Shown here: positions 1 through 26,530 of the stretch, piece by piece
Layout: every line of letters starts with the position of its first letter
Numbering within the stretch: the first letter of the stretch is position 1
Assembly: GCA_964019415.1 (NCBI GenBank)
Contig: OZ025872.1
Location: forward strand, 6,961,322-7,025,321
Source of the DNA: Ianthella basta
Taxonomy: Eukaryota > Porifera > Demospongiae > Verongiida > Ianthellidae
Length of the DNA stretch: 64,000 nucleotides
Direction of reading: 5' to 3'
Made by a program: the position numbers and the translations under genes
The notes under the pieces: model-generated
What the model saw: the letters and a program-made list of their open reading frames with translations, nothing else
Told to the model about the DNA's origin: nothing
The model's database searches: none

Positions 1-225
1 TTAAGCACGCTAGAGCTTTAACTGTGTTGTGCTATGTATGTGAGGTGTTGATGGGGACTAGTTAACATGTACACTGAGTATGTATTGTATATGCATTTTA
101 CTGCCAGCAACTGAATGTGTTGAAAGGCATGTGACTTGGTATCGATGTTGGTTTTACACTGTATCCTGTTCATTTGTACAGCACTGTACATGACTGAGTT
201 ACATGAGGCTTCAACACATTTGTAG

Positions 226-843
226 GTGCATTTGCTCAAGGACTGGGTCTATTCACTCTGGAGGAGCATGTTCTTCTGGACGGCGATGAAACCGTCCGAG
301 GCCACATGATAACCAATGGCCCAGGGGCGTACAAACTTCCAGGCTTCTCTGACATACCCAGGGAAATGAATGTATACTTGCTAAAGGATGTTCCCAACAA
401 GAGAGCCATCTACTCCTCAAAGGTACGTACTGCTCAGCTACAATTCTACCTTTGCAGTTCCCAGTCAGGTATCTTGATTTAGTGGGAAATTTCTCGTACT
501 AAAATGCCTGCCTTGCTTGTCTCCATTCAGGCTATTGGGGAGCCTCCTCTGTTCTTGGCAGCCAGTGTCTTCTTTGCAATAAAAGATGCCATAACTGCAT
601 CACGGTGATTGATTTGAATGGACACCACACTGCTACTACACACCATGCCTTGTTTTAATTACATGGTACACCATTTAGTACTGTTTGTAGCATCATAACT
701 GTTGTTTGCTAGATCTTAGACTCACTTAATATTGTTGGTTTGTACTCTGCAGGAGGGACTGTGGAGTGACCACAAGCTTCACTTTAAACAGCCCAGCAAC
801 TGCAGAGAGGATCAGAATGGCATGCGCGGATAGGATTGTTGAG
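226..843 (+). CDS. XDH: Xanthine dehydrogenase/oxidase, C-terminal exons (partial)
   Basis: Molybdopterin enzyme that oxidises hypoxanthine to xanthine and then urate in cytosol or peroxisome. Only the end of the molybdenum domain is in the window, as three exons: 226-422, 531-604 and 753-843, about 120 residues, open in phase across both introns. Seen directly: [30 protein letters not shown] and FFAIKDAI, then [18 protein letters not shown]. The Glu in GEPP is the catalytic base position of the family. [16 protein letters not shown] matches xanthine dehydrogenase rather than aldehyde oxidase, where I recall GESGVF at this place. The usual last 15-20 residues and stop should lie in one more exon after the GT donor at 844; I could not place it. 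The gene starts left of the window. Confidence 0.9.
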
Positions 844-1667
844 GTGAGTAGAAGATTTATCCCCGTCTTACATCACCATACTGGAGCAATACAGTAGCTC
901 ACGCTTGTGTGCTTCACCCATGCAAACCATGCAGTCCACTGTTGGATGTTCTGTTGCTCCTTTAGGCTAATAGCTGCATTGTAGATTGTTTTGGCTAGGA
1001 AGGCAGCTGCTTGCTGCTTCTAGTATACAGTACATTTCATTGAAGGAATTTATACATACACGCATGCAGTGGCACACAGCAACTGCAGGCACACTTTGGT
1101 ACAATGTTATTTGCCTTTGTCTTCAGTGCTATTTCATCTCCATTCCTATTAGAATGCTAAAAGGCATGTTATCGACAATGGGAAAAGGTGGAATATTGGT
1201 ATTTGAAACTACGTACCAGGACCTGGTATACTTAGCGACTCGTCCAAAGATAGTTTTGTAGATTTAAACAAGTGGTATTCAAAATGCTATAACTAGTTAT
1301 ACTTTAGACTTGGCTGTTTTCCATGTACAGTTTAAAGGAGACATATTGTGTGCAATAATTGTGCTGCATTGTGAAATGTTTGCATGGGTAGTTAATGGGA
1401 AAGGGGTCATATTATGGTAAATGTATGGCCAAACCAAATGGTGGTAAGGGATTATGTACCATGCGTGCAGTTATACACACTGAGTATATGTATCTCAAGT
1501 AATGCACTTGGCGCACTGGTACTGAAGGTGCTACAGAACACAACGCAACGTCTGCTCATGCTACAAAATTATGAATATCTAAGGTCCTATTCATTTATAG
1601 GGCTGGACTGCATGCATGGGTGAACAGTATTCACATTCACATCATAAGCTACATATACTTTACACCA

Positions 1668-1752
1668 GCTGTAGACTATCCTCTGAGTGCCAAGATAGTT
1701 TAATTTCTCTCTGTCCCATGCAACTGACGGGGTTGAGGACAGTCTACAGCTT
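1668..1752. repeat. Short inverted repeat (stem-loop, possible MITE remnant)
   Basis: The 17-base string AGCTGTAGACTATCCTC near 1668 returns as its reverse complement, GAGGACAGTCTACAGCT, ending near 1752 with one mismatch. The two arms enclose about 50 bases. It could be a small foldback element or the ends of a decayed miniature transposon. No target duplication was identified. Confidence 0.55.
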
Positions 1753-2310
1753 TTTGAAGATACAGTGTGGCGCCACATAGGACAGAGAGAAGGGTCTCAA
1801 TTTAGGGAGAGTATCAGATTCACCTTGCATTCCTCTCCAACCAGCAACACTCTAAGGGCACTCACAGACTGTAGGCAGTTAGCGCTTCAAACAACTTGGG
1901 AACAAAGGAAGGTAGTGTTGGGGGTGCTCCTTGGCTGCATCTCCACACCCTGGTCATGGGACAGGCAACATGCCCCATCAGCCACCCTAATACTGTATAT
2001 GCTGGAAGTCTAATGTCATTTCCCTTGCTTGCAACTTCACTGTAGCTTCATATTCCACCCACATGACCTTCACTGCAAACACAATGTCATGCCTCAGCAA
2101 AGTAAATAGGCGTATGCCTCTACTACCATATAGGAAGGTTCACTCATACTATGTAATATTGCGTGCAGTATGTGGATGGGAGGTACAAATTGAAGAAGAA
2201 TGCCTTATGAATATTCATAGGCATGCATGCATCCTTAACTGGGACAATTATAATGTTACATAGTACTGTTTACTGATCAGTACTGTTGATCCACTATTAA
2301 CATTCCTGTT

Positions 2311-2377
2311 TGTCTGGCTTACTAGACCGTCCCAAGTAAGTGCCCTAGTTGGAACAGTCTGGTAAGCCAGACTACAT
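2311..2377. repeat. Short inverted repeat (stem-loop)
   Basis: GTCTGGCTTACTAGAC on the left pairs with GTCTGGTAAGCCAGAC on the right, separated by about 30 bases; the outer bases extend the stem. It resembles a tiny foldback element. Function unknown. Confidence 0.5.
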
Positions 2378-3459
2378 TCCTGTATAAGTAATGCATCACA
2401 TTGTACATCAGTATCTTGTATTGCAAGTTGTATAATGGGTGGAATTGGGTGAAGGCTTATTGTCACACTGAGACAGTCCATCTCAGGTTTCTACTTAATT
2501 GTCATGCATTTGGTGCAATGTTTCATAAAATTAGTGATTAATAAACTATTTCATGTGCATGTGCATATCAATTGTCCACACAATCATTCAATCCCAATTA
2601 TTTCGGTTTAACAGTTCTTGTACCTGGCTCTGTTGGTACCAGTAGGAATTGCCTGTCAACTGTGACTGTGTACCCTGGTTCAGTGCTGGTGTGTGGGAAG
2701 CACCACTGGAGTGTTTAATAGGAAGTAGCATAAAATGTCATGGCAACCTATGTGTGTAAGTGTAGGTTCATGTATGAGTGTGTTTTTGAGTGTGTGCATG
2801 CATAAATGCATTTGTGTATACATTACTTTGTGTTTCTATCTGCATGTACATATGTGTGTGGGTGTTAGCTGTTTCACATTATTTAGTAAACATAATTAAA
2901 TGGGTCTCCAATACTCTACTTTTGATTTGATGATTACTTGTTTGGTTGATACATAATTTATGTATAATATGTTGTGCTGAAGAATAAATAACAAGCTAAT
3001 ATGTGCATTTCAACCTAAACAGTGCAAACCTATTTCAGCTCACAACTGTGTTTATGAGGTGACTGAATACCTACTGATGCTAGCTCTTAGCCTTCAATAC
3101 ACATAAATGCCAGGAGCTGGTGTATATAATGTATGTACAATAGTCTGCTTTTTCCAGACTGACAGCTATCAGTATTATAAACAAACACACAGTACTGGCC
3201 CATGCAGCCGCAGGTGTGACTACTATGATCCCCATAGTCATTACATACAACCTGGTTAATTAACAGTAGCTTTATATTGTACACTGCTAATGCTATACAA
3301 TACAGTACCATTCAAAATGGCAAGAGTGTGCTACAGAAGATCTGTAGGAACAGAAGCCATATATAACTGTATAACAAGTGGCAGTGCATACATCCACCAG
3401 GCACAGACTGGCACTGAAGTTGTACAGTGAGAACAGTGCTTTGGAGAAAGCGAAGTCCA

Positions 3460-5303
3460 ATGGCTGAGCACAAGTCGATTGCTGTTATTGGGGCTGGCTT
3501 AGTGGGCCCTTTGCAGGCCCTATTCCTGGCCCAAGCTGGTTTTGAAGTACACGTGTATGAGAGAAGAACTGACTTCAGAGGCACAAGTGAGTTGTTTACA
3601 ACAGTTAAAAGGGAATGATTGAATTGCATTGAAACCTTTTGTAAGGTGGGGAAGTCTTTGGCCACAAGCCTATACTCTTCCAGGCACCTAGCCAGGAGAT
3701 GTTGTCACTGAACATCTGGCTACCACATGGCCTGGACTAGAATCACTCAGTAACTAAGGATTTAAATTGTGTCAGAATCTTTCTAAGCAAGGATCAATTC
3801 AGTGATCCTTAGTATAAAGGGATTATCTGCAATAATGTATATGTCTAAATAGCCTGAAATCATGCAGCTTTTGCTGTTACATAGCACACAGCTGGCAACA
3901 CAATGTGTGCAAAAAGCTAAGATGCTGACAGTGAACGATTTCCCATCATTTATCAACAGCAACTCAAACATACTTGAAACTGCTCTTGATTACCTATGAC
4001 ATTCATTTTATGTTACAAGCAGCAACCTATTGTTACCTACCTCTTATATACAGGTGAAAAATATGGCAGGAGTGTCAATCTTAATCTCTCCTTCCGAGGC
4101 AAACAGTCCCTCAGGGCTGTTGGGATGGAAGAGAAGATCATGAGAAACACAGTGGCAATGAGAGCCAAGATGATTCACCCTATTGGAAAACCACCCATCT
4201 CTCTTCCATTTAGCTCAAAGGGTGAGGTGCGCAACACAGTGGACCGAACGAGCCTTCATGATAAGCTTATCTCACAGGCAGAGGCTTGCCCAAATGTGTC
4301 CATCTACTTTCAGCACAAGCTGACCAAAATTGACTTCAACACAATGACCCTCACATTTATGGATACAACTGGCCCAACACCAAAAGAGGTGACAGTGAGG
4401 CATGACTTCATCTTTGGCTGTGACGGAGCTTACTCAACAGTCAGAGGACAGATGGAAAGATGCGAAAACATCAATTTTCAACAAGAATATGCCTACCATG
4501 GCTACAAGGAGCTAGTCATTCCTCCCACAGCAGATGGAAAACATGCACTGGAACCTGATCATTTTCATTTATGGGGAAAAGAGGAATATATTGCCGTCGG
4601 TGTGCCAAATATTGATGGAAAATTCAGAATCAGTCTAGTTTTTCCGTTTGAAAGCTTCTCAACATTCAAGTCTGAGCAAGATGTGCTTCCATTCTTCAAG
4701 ACAAATTTCCCAGAATTTGTTTCACTCTTAGGAGAAGAGAAGCTGGTAAAAGATTTCCTGCAAAACCCAGCTAATGCAATTATCACTGTGAAGTGCACTC
4801 CACACCACACATCTGCAGGCGCCCTGCTGCTCGGTGACTCTGCCCATGCAATGGTACCGTTTCTTGGTCAGGCAACAAACTGTGGATTTGAAGACTGCCT
4901 TGTTTTCTCTGGCATACTGAAAAGCAAGGAATTTGATCTGTTTGAGGCTGCAAAGGAGTATTCTCGTATACGTTGTGCTGACACACATGCCATTTGTGAT
5001 CTCAGCAGTGATTTCTACGCTCAGATGGGGTCACACTATAAGCCTTTGTCCGTACGTGTAAATGAATGGGTTAAAAGTTGCCTTTCTACTTTGATGCCAA
5101 GGACATTCATGCCTCTCTATGCAATGGTGTCATTCACACGGATTCCCTACGCAACTGCAGTGCAGAGGAGCAGCTGGCAGGACAGAGTGGTCTCGCGAGG
5201 ACTCAAGCTGGCTGGGATGTCCGTGTTTTTGGTTACTGCACTGCTGGCATACCAGTGTCTACCAATAGCCAGGTGGATGAAGCTAACCACTTACTCAATG
5301 TGA
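3460..5303 (+). CDS. Kynurenine 3-monooxygenase-like FAD enzyme, copy 1
   Basis: FAD-dependent aromatic hydroxylase; in animals KMO turns L-kynurenine into 3-hydroxykynurenine at the outer mitochondrial membrane. Exons 3460-3586 and 4054-5303 join in phase (127 + 1250 nt) to give 458 residues, close to human KMO (486). Visible motifs: GAGLVG (11-16) of the FAD Rossmann fold, GCDGAYSTVR (from 164), GDSAHAMVPFLGQ (from 303) of the second FAD motif, PRTFMPLYAMVSF, and a hydrophobic C-terminal anchor (about 420-445). I chose the ATG at 3460 because it gives MAEHKSIAVIG like other KMOs; an upstream in-frame ATG at 3427 is possible. Substrate residues are changed: Lys81 where human has Arg85, and Phe95 where human has Tyr99. 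It may therefore use another substrate. A close paralogue lies at 36006-40124. A polyadenylation signal AATAAA follows at 5464. Confidence 0.9.
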
Positions 5304-6124
5304 CTTCAAATTAGCATGGGTGAATAGCACCACAACATTCTAAATGTATGACATATAGGCCAACAGATTTCCTGCATACCGTTTTAGTTTCTTTTCTTAG
5401 TTCAATTAAATACTGTGTCAATGATCTAATCACTGTTTCCAAACGTTTCTATATATTACTGTCAATAAAATGTAATTGAAGAGTTGATCCTCCCCTTGTG
5501 GAGTACTTTAAATGATATGTTGGAAATCTATTTGTGTATACATATACATTTAAGCTCCTGCATGTGATACTGATTATGGTATGCAGGTAAACTATTACAC
5601 TGTAAACGTGCACTGCCTATGACAAGCAGCAGTCTGCAGATCAAACTGTAAGCTATTAAAGTACATTCCCAGTCATTATTTTCCAAATTTGAGTTGCAAT
5701 TTATTGGGATGTAGCAGCCACTATATATATATGTTTATATATGTTACGCGCAAACCTCATATACAATATTGTTTGCATTTTGACATTCCTCAGGGTCAAT
5801 ATTAGGATTAGCTACAGGGAATGGGGTACACTCTAGACTATGTCAGCGATAACGTGCACAGGACCTGTACGGTGACGTCATCAGAAGCTACAGCATATCA
5901 TGGACACAGTAGCCTCGTGACGGCCCACTTCCGCAAAATTCATTTCCTTCAGTAGCTCGCGCTTTTGATTGCAGTACTTGACGCACCCGTCCATGGTGTG
6001 GTCGAAGCGACTGAGGCGTATCTTTAGCGTCCGCCACGATGACTGGTCGGTGTAGATAGGTAGCTAGCTTTAATTCAAACAAAGCGGGTTAATATTTAAT
6101 GCCTATCTGTATGTCGTGCTACAG
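5304..6124. other. KMO-1 3' flank and likely promoter/5' exon region of the CARD-ankyrin gene
   Basis: The left half is AT-rich 3' UTR and spacer. From about 5820 to 6060 the sequence becomes CpG-rich compared with its surroundings, as expected for a promoter and first exon. The first coding exon of the next gene should end here in phase 1. Candidates are ATG 5993 with a donor near 6018, or ATG 6036 with a donor near 6043. Both donors are weak, so I do not fix the start. Confidence 0.45.
5464..5469 (+). promoter_or_regulatory. Polyadenylation signal of KMO-1
   Basis: AATAAA occurs 161 bp after the KMO-1 stop codon, with T/GT-rich sequence downstream. This is the first canonical hexamer after the gene. 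Confidence 0.6.
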
Positions 6125-20998
<14,874 letters not shown>

Positions 20999-22864
20999 CC
21001 CGTATCTCCTATTTTTCCAAACAATCACTTAACACAGAGTGCTGGGCAGGAAGAACTGACACCTGTCCTGTACATGCCTCTGTTTCTGTAGGAAGGACTT
21101 CTGGTTGGACTGGCAGTGCCTTGTCCACTCACCTACCTGACCCCACCTGACCCATGTGCACCCTACTCCACTAGTCACTGCATGAAGAGTGCATGTGAAA
21201 AACACTAGCTGTGCAGCATGGACTGCTCAAAATTTCTTTCAGTCATGCTTTGTTTGGGTGTGTATACATGTCTGGATGAATGTAGAAGTGGTGCGCAGAA
21301 CTGAATTTCATAACAGTTTGCTATATGCACAAGATCATGCAGGACCCACTGGGGCTGGCCTGCAGGTCCTGGATCAGTATTGCAACTGGCATAAGGGCAG
21401 ACCTGGGCGGACCATTCAATTTCTGCACACCCCCGTAACTTTTATATAAATTATGCAAGCTTTTATTACATTTGCAATTGCTTGCTGCATCATATATACT
21501 TGAATTGCAATGGAACCAGTGGTAGTCCTGCATGGCCTCTTGTAACACTCATTGCATGGTGCACGTGGTCTCTTCCTAGATCTGCTACCATGTACTAATG
21601 CATTCACTCAACTGGCACAATTATGTAAACATGTGGTCCTGTTGCATGTAATGTTGCACTGAAGGTCATGATTGTATGGTTTCTGCTAGTAATATTATGT
21701 ATCTGGGTGTGCATTAGTCTCACTTCCAGCCCCTATTGTACTCCATACACATATTATTGCACAATATAGGTCATACATTATTATAATATAGGTACATGCT
21801 TAAGCAGCAATATCTAGAGTGCAGTTATATTCCCTATATTCTGCAACATGCATCTTCTTCCAAAAAGGGCTATTAGTCATGATGTAGCTATGATGTTGCT
21901 ATAGTCTTTCAGATATGCAGCTAGTATATAAGTGAGTAAACATTTCTAATGGGCCCTTAGGAATGGACAGCTGGAAAGCATAAGAGCAAATTATAATAGA
22001 ATATAACTCAACACTCTAGTACACCTTAAATGCTGTGGAGTCCACTCTGCACTCCTAACTACCTTGTACATAGAGCTAGCTAGCTATATAATCATACACA
22101 CTCGGATAAGCACGTACGGCATCAGTCTTGGGTATGTACAATGAAAAAATGGACGGCAATAACAACACATATTTCTATCATTAAGTGACTGACTACATAT
22201 GTGCCAGCCCATGTACAAGCTGGGCACAAAGTATACTACTGTCATGTGATTTAATTGTATAACTATGATATGATAACAATTATACTTTAATAATAACCAA
22301 TAATGCACGTAACTATTTGATAGAATACGGAATATAATTCTTATTCCTGTAATATAATATTATGCAAGTCTGAGATGATCGCTAATGTGTACAAAATTGG
22401 CTAGTGATTAGTTGGTGAAGCGAGCCTCACCCCTTGCGTGGCCAGGTGTAGTGAGGTGGATACTTCTTCTAGGAATTCCATTATTACACTTGTCACGATA
22501 ACGTCAGGTATAATGGCAATGTAATTAGTAGCTACAGCCTTAGCTGATTACCAGATGTTGTACGCTGTCAAGTGCTATCAGTACGAGGATAGGGTCATTG
22601 AAAAGTCCTGCAGAAGCTGTGTAAACCGTGCGATACCGCACTTAGCTATGACCCAGTCACAATGTTACACGTAATCTGATTACGAATTCTATTATCAAGT
22701 CCAAACACCGCAGGGTTTGCACTCCTACGTACCTTCAAAGAATGCTTGAGCTCACACTTGGACCATAGAGCTGCTTAGTAAGATATATGGCTTGACTGTA
22801 GTGCGGTGTATGGTTGCACAGTGCGGTTGATCTACGGCAGTCAGCTTCGCGGACATCTTGAGCG
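20999..22864. other. Intergenic stretch before the GPCR gene
   Basis: No convincing exon. It holds a dispersed repeat (21713-21770) and AT-rich sequence. From about 22400 to 22860 GC content rises and no repeat is seen, so the receptor promoter probably lies there. No TATA box at a convincing position was identified. Confidence 0.5.
21713..21770. repeat. Dispersed repeat, copy 1
   Basis: The string around TAGTCTCACTTCCAGCCCC, continuing with CATACACATATTATTGCACA, recurs with small changes at about 58349-58420. No ends could be defined, so the family is unknown. Confidence 0.55.
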
Positions 22865-25800
22865 ATGGCCAGGAATAAGATACCAACGGCGCGTGCGTTG
22901 TTGCCGATTGTTGTGTTGGTAGCAAGCTTTCCCGTCGGTTTACCCCTTAGCCCGTTCGCGGAAGAGTGCGGCGACACTGTTGACGAAGATACCATGGCAG
23001 AGATGAAGAGTTACAAGAAAATCCATGTCATGACGTTTATTCCATGCTCTCAGCCAAATGACAACAACTTTGACTTGTGTTACTGGGCGGACAATATCCC
23101 CATTCTAGCGATGTCGCTGGACCAAATCAACTCTGATCCCAATCTTCTCCCTGGCTATCAACTCGTGCTGGACGTCGTAAAATCAAAGGTGAGGCTGATC
23201 ATGATTTGCGTAGGTTAGGCGGATGAGGCTAATTGTGTGACGGTTGCTTGGTAGCTATTCGCCCTAATGATAGCGGCCTGGGATGAAATACTGTTTACAC
23301 ATGCAGTAGTGCACATTGTGTCTTTACATGTTCTCCTTCCTTTCCGACTCACTGCCCACTGTGTGCTCCTTCCCTCCCTTAGTGCGACAGTGCAGCAGTG
23401 TCACTGGTCAACTTTCATGCTAACATAGCTCAAACACTTCTGTACCATCAGCCAGTGCACCACATGATCCTGGGACCAGCATGCACCGTGGCAACTGTGC
23501 CAGTAGCAGAGCTCAGTGGGAAGTACCTCAACATTAATCAGGTACACATGTGGTGGGGTGGGGTGTATGAGCATGTGCAGTGTATGTACATGTATAGTAT
23601 ATTTACATAAATTGGCTGTGTCCACACATGTTAGGCAGAACTAATAGTACATTCATTAATTTTGGACTGTTGAGTATAATTATATGTCTCTTCCGTGGTC
23701 TGCTGTGTCTTTGTGTGTTTGTGTTTGGCTGCATAGTGTGCTGTGCATGTGTGTTGTTTGTGCATGGATGTTATCTTCATAGTGGAATGTAATATAAAGT
23801 TTGCATTGATGTTGCATGCAAGCATGTGTTGTGTGCAGTGAGGTTTGACAAATGAGGAGCAGCTGCCATTGGCTTTAGTACAGCTCATATACTAAGTATC
23901 AACCTAATACCTATCCAGTTATTTACTTCACTGCAGCATCTCTCAAATACCCTTATAGCATATATCTTGCAGTCCTCACCCCCGCTGTGCCAATCCCTCA
24001 CCATTTGCTGTACCCTCTCACACAATTCCAGGTGTCGTACACAGCCTCAGGCATGCAGTTCCAGAACAGAGAGAGATTCCCCCGACTGTACACGCTCCAG
24101 CCACTTGTCTTCTCATACAATGAGGCATATGTGCACCTCATTGAGTACTTTGGTTGGAAGAGGGTGGCTGTCATCAACCAAGTGAACACCCTTTTCTCTG
24201 CGGTGAGGCATGTGGGCATGGGAGGTTGTGGGAGATATACGTAGCCTGCTTTTTGGTGTAGGATTGGGCTCAAGCAGAAAGCAAAAACACTATCATCCGG
24301 GTTTGTGTGTGTGTGCATGTAATAGTAACTGTTAAGTTACAGTAGAACTTAGATTATTACTATTGAATAAGGCTTTCACGGTCAAACAGTGTCCATCTCA
24401 AATTGATATCTGTTGTCTGCTAAGTTCCTTTGCTCAATAGAAGCCTACTTTGTGATCACAGTACACTTGCTTGGGCTATTTCATGGCTTATGACTTGTCA
24501 TGTGAAGTGAGTGACAAAGTCATTTCCCTCATTAATTCCATTGGTACACAGTAATAGTCAAATTAGGAAGATGTGGCAAGATCACAGGCCAGGAACTACA
24601 ATATTTATAATAAACACCCAATGGGGGGGGGGGGGGGGATAAACAAGTCCTGACAGTGTTTGAATGGAGCAGTGATAAAGTGGACCTAACTTACTTGTTC
24701 ATACTGTACAGATCAGCATGTAAACCAATTAGTGTACACTAAACTACAGCTTCTATTGGCCTCTAGCACTAAAGCTCCTTGTGTCCCTACACCAGCTATT
24801 ACATGGCATGTCTAGTTAAAGGAAAGACCATTTCTAAGGTTTGATGTATGTCTTCACCATTCAGCAAGTATGTGTGATTGATAGTTTCACTTAGAGTGAA
24901 TGGGTGTATTGACAGGTGTTGTGCATACCCTTTCTCAGCTGTGTGGTTTGGATTCAGCTTTGGTCAATAGGGTGACCGTTACACAGTCGGTAGTCGGATG
25001 AATGTAACATATAGGAGTTCAATGGCACAGTGTTGCATCATTATGCACCCTGCACATATGGGTGCATTTATATCCATAAATAAGCAGACTTGTATAGCTA
25101 ACTCAATCAAATGGTGACGCATCGTGCCCTTGATGCCCTACATGGGTGCATGCATTGTCCAGTTTACTGTACATGGTCATGTGTTTTGCCACAAAAAAGC
25201 AAAGCAAGCGCATGACCGACCAATTACATCATCAAATATGAATGGAGGGGAGAAAGTTTTCGGCTATGCGAGACTAAGTCTAACAGGGGTGATGGAAGCC
25301 ATAGGTGTGCACAAATGGTGCTTACTCATGAGTTGCAGTAACATGCTCAGACAGGCTCTGCAGACACTTGCAGAAGTGTTATAACTGTGAACAATTTGTT
25401 CTTTGCTCCAAATTCATCTTGCGCTAATGCAGCTACTCTCACACATCCATCCAAATAAATTTAATAGTAGCTAGGTCACGATTTGTCCAGCCAGAGTGTT
25501 TCACAACTGTACTACCACTACAGGCACATCCTAAGTGGTGCAGGGCTCTCCAGTAACTACTTAACATCACAAAGGTACTGGACTAGAAGGCTTCAAATAG
25601 AGCTGATATATGTATGGTCAATGTAGAATCGCGAGGAGATCACAGCAATGTGGAGCCCGATGGAAGGGGGCTCCTATATTCAGTATAGTGCCCATTAAAT
25701 AATGTCCTAAGACATGTCTTCTTTTGTACAGCTATGCTAACTCCAATTAAGAAGCCATTATGTACCAAGCCAATTTTAGATAAGAATGTAATCACTGGAT

Positions 25801-26471
25801 ATTATGTCAAACCTACCAAGTACACCAGTATTGGTGTCTCAGTTGGTAGGGGGGCACGAAGCACTATTGGTTGGCAACAAGTGATTGCCTCATGTTTAAC
25901 TTGTGGTGGATACAGAAGCAGCCAGTCATCCCACATCAACCATCAGCATGCCACACTGATAGCTCCAATCAAGGCAAAACAGCTGTCTGTGGCTCTTCCA
26001 TCTTTGTTGGATGACTGGGGGGAGGCGATCACTGGTTGCCAACTCAATAGGACTTCATGCCCCCTTGCCAACTGAGACACCAATACTGGTGTAGTTGGTA
26101 GGTCAGGTGTAATATTCAGTGATTACCATTCAATCTATTGTCTCTGCAGTGGCTAACCGCAAGCATTCACCCTCTGTACTAGCTAGTATTCGAGCTACAA
26201 AGAGACTAAATGAAAAAACTGTATAATTATTATATGGGTTAGTATACGTACTTGCACCCTTGGGTTCAGGAGTGTTAGATGAATTGTCTGTTGGTATTGC
26301 AGCATCTGAACTGGGCACCACACAGGGTTGTACCCCAGGTGTGCCAGTTCACATGAAGTAGGAATGTACACATGCTTCTGATTATGCATGTTTTATCAAT
26401 CAATCACACAATCAATCCATTATATTACAGAACATGGGTACCTGCATGTCTGGTTTTCATTCATTACACGT

Positions 26472-26530
<59 letters not shown>

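Larger units (their letters stand above)
844..3459. other. Non-coding stretch between XDH and KMO-1
   Basis: No convincing exon was found on either strand. The unplaced last XDH exon and its 3' UTR should lie near the left edge. The stretch contains two short stem-loops (annotated separately) and many short TG/CA-rich and TGCATG-like motifs. Open frames here are short, lack homologous-looking motifs and have no good splice context. Confidence 0.6.

Noticed and set aside
3312-3665. 117-residue minus-strand frame over KMO-1 exon 1
   Set aside because: It is the antisense shadow of the conserved exon 1; the same shadow occurs at the other two exon 1 copies.
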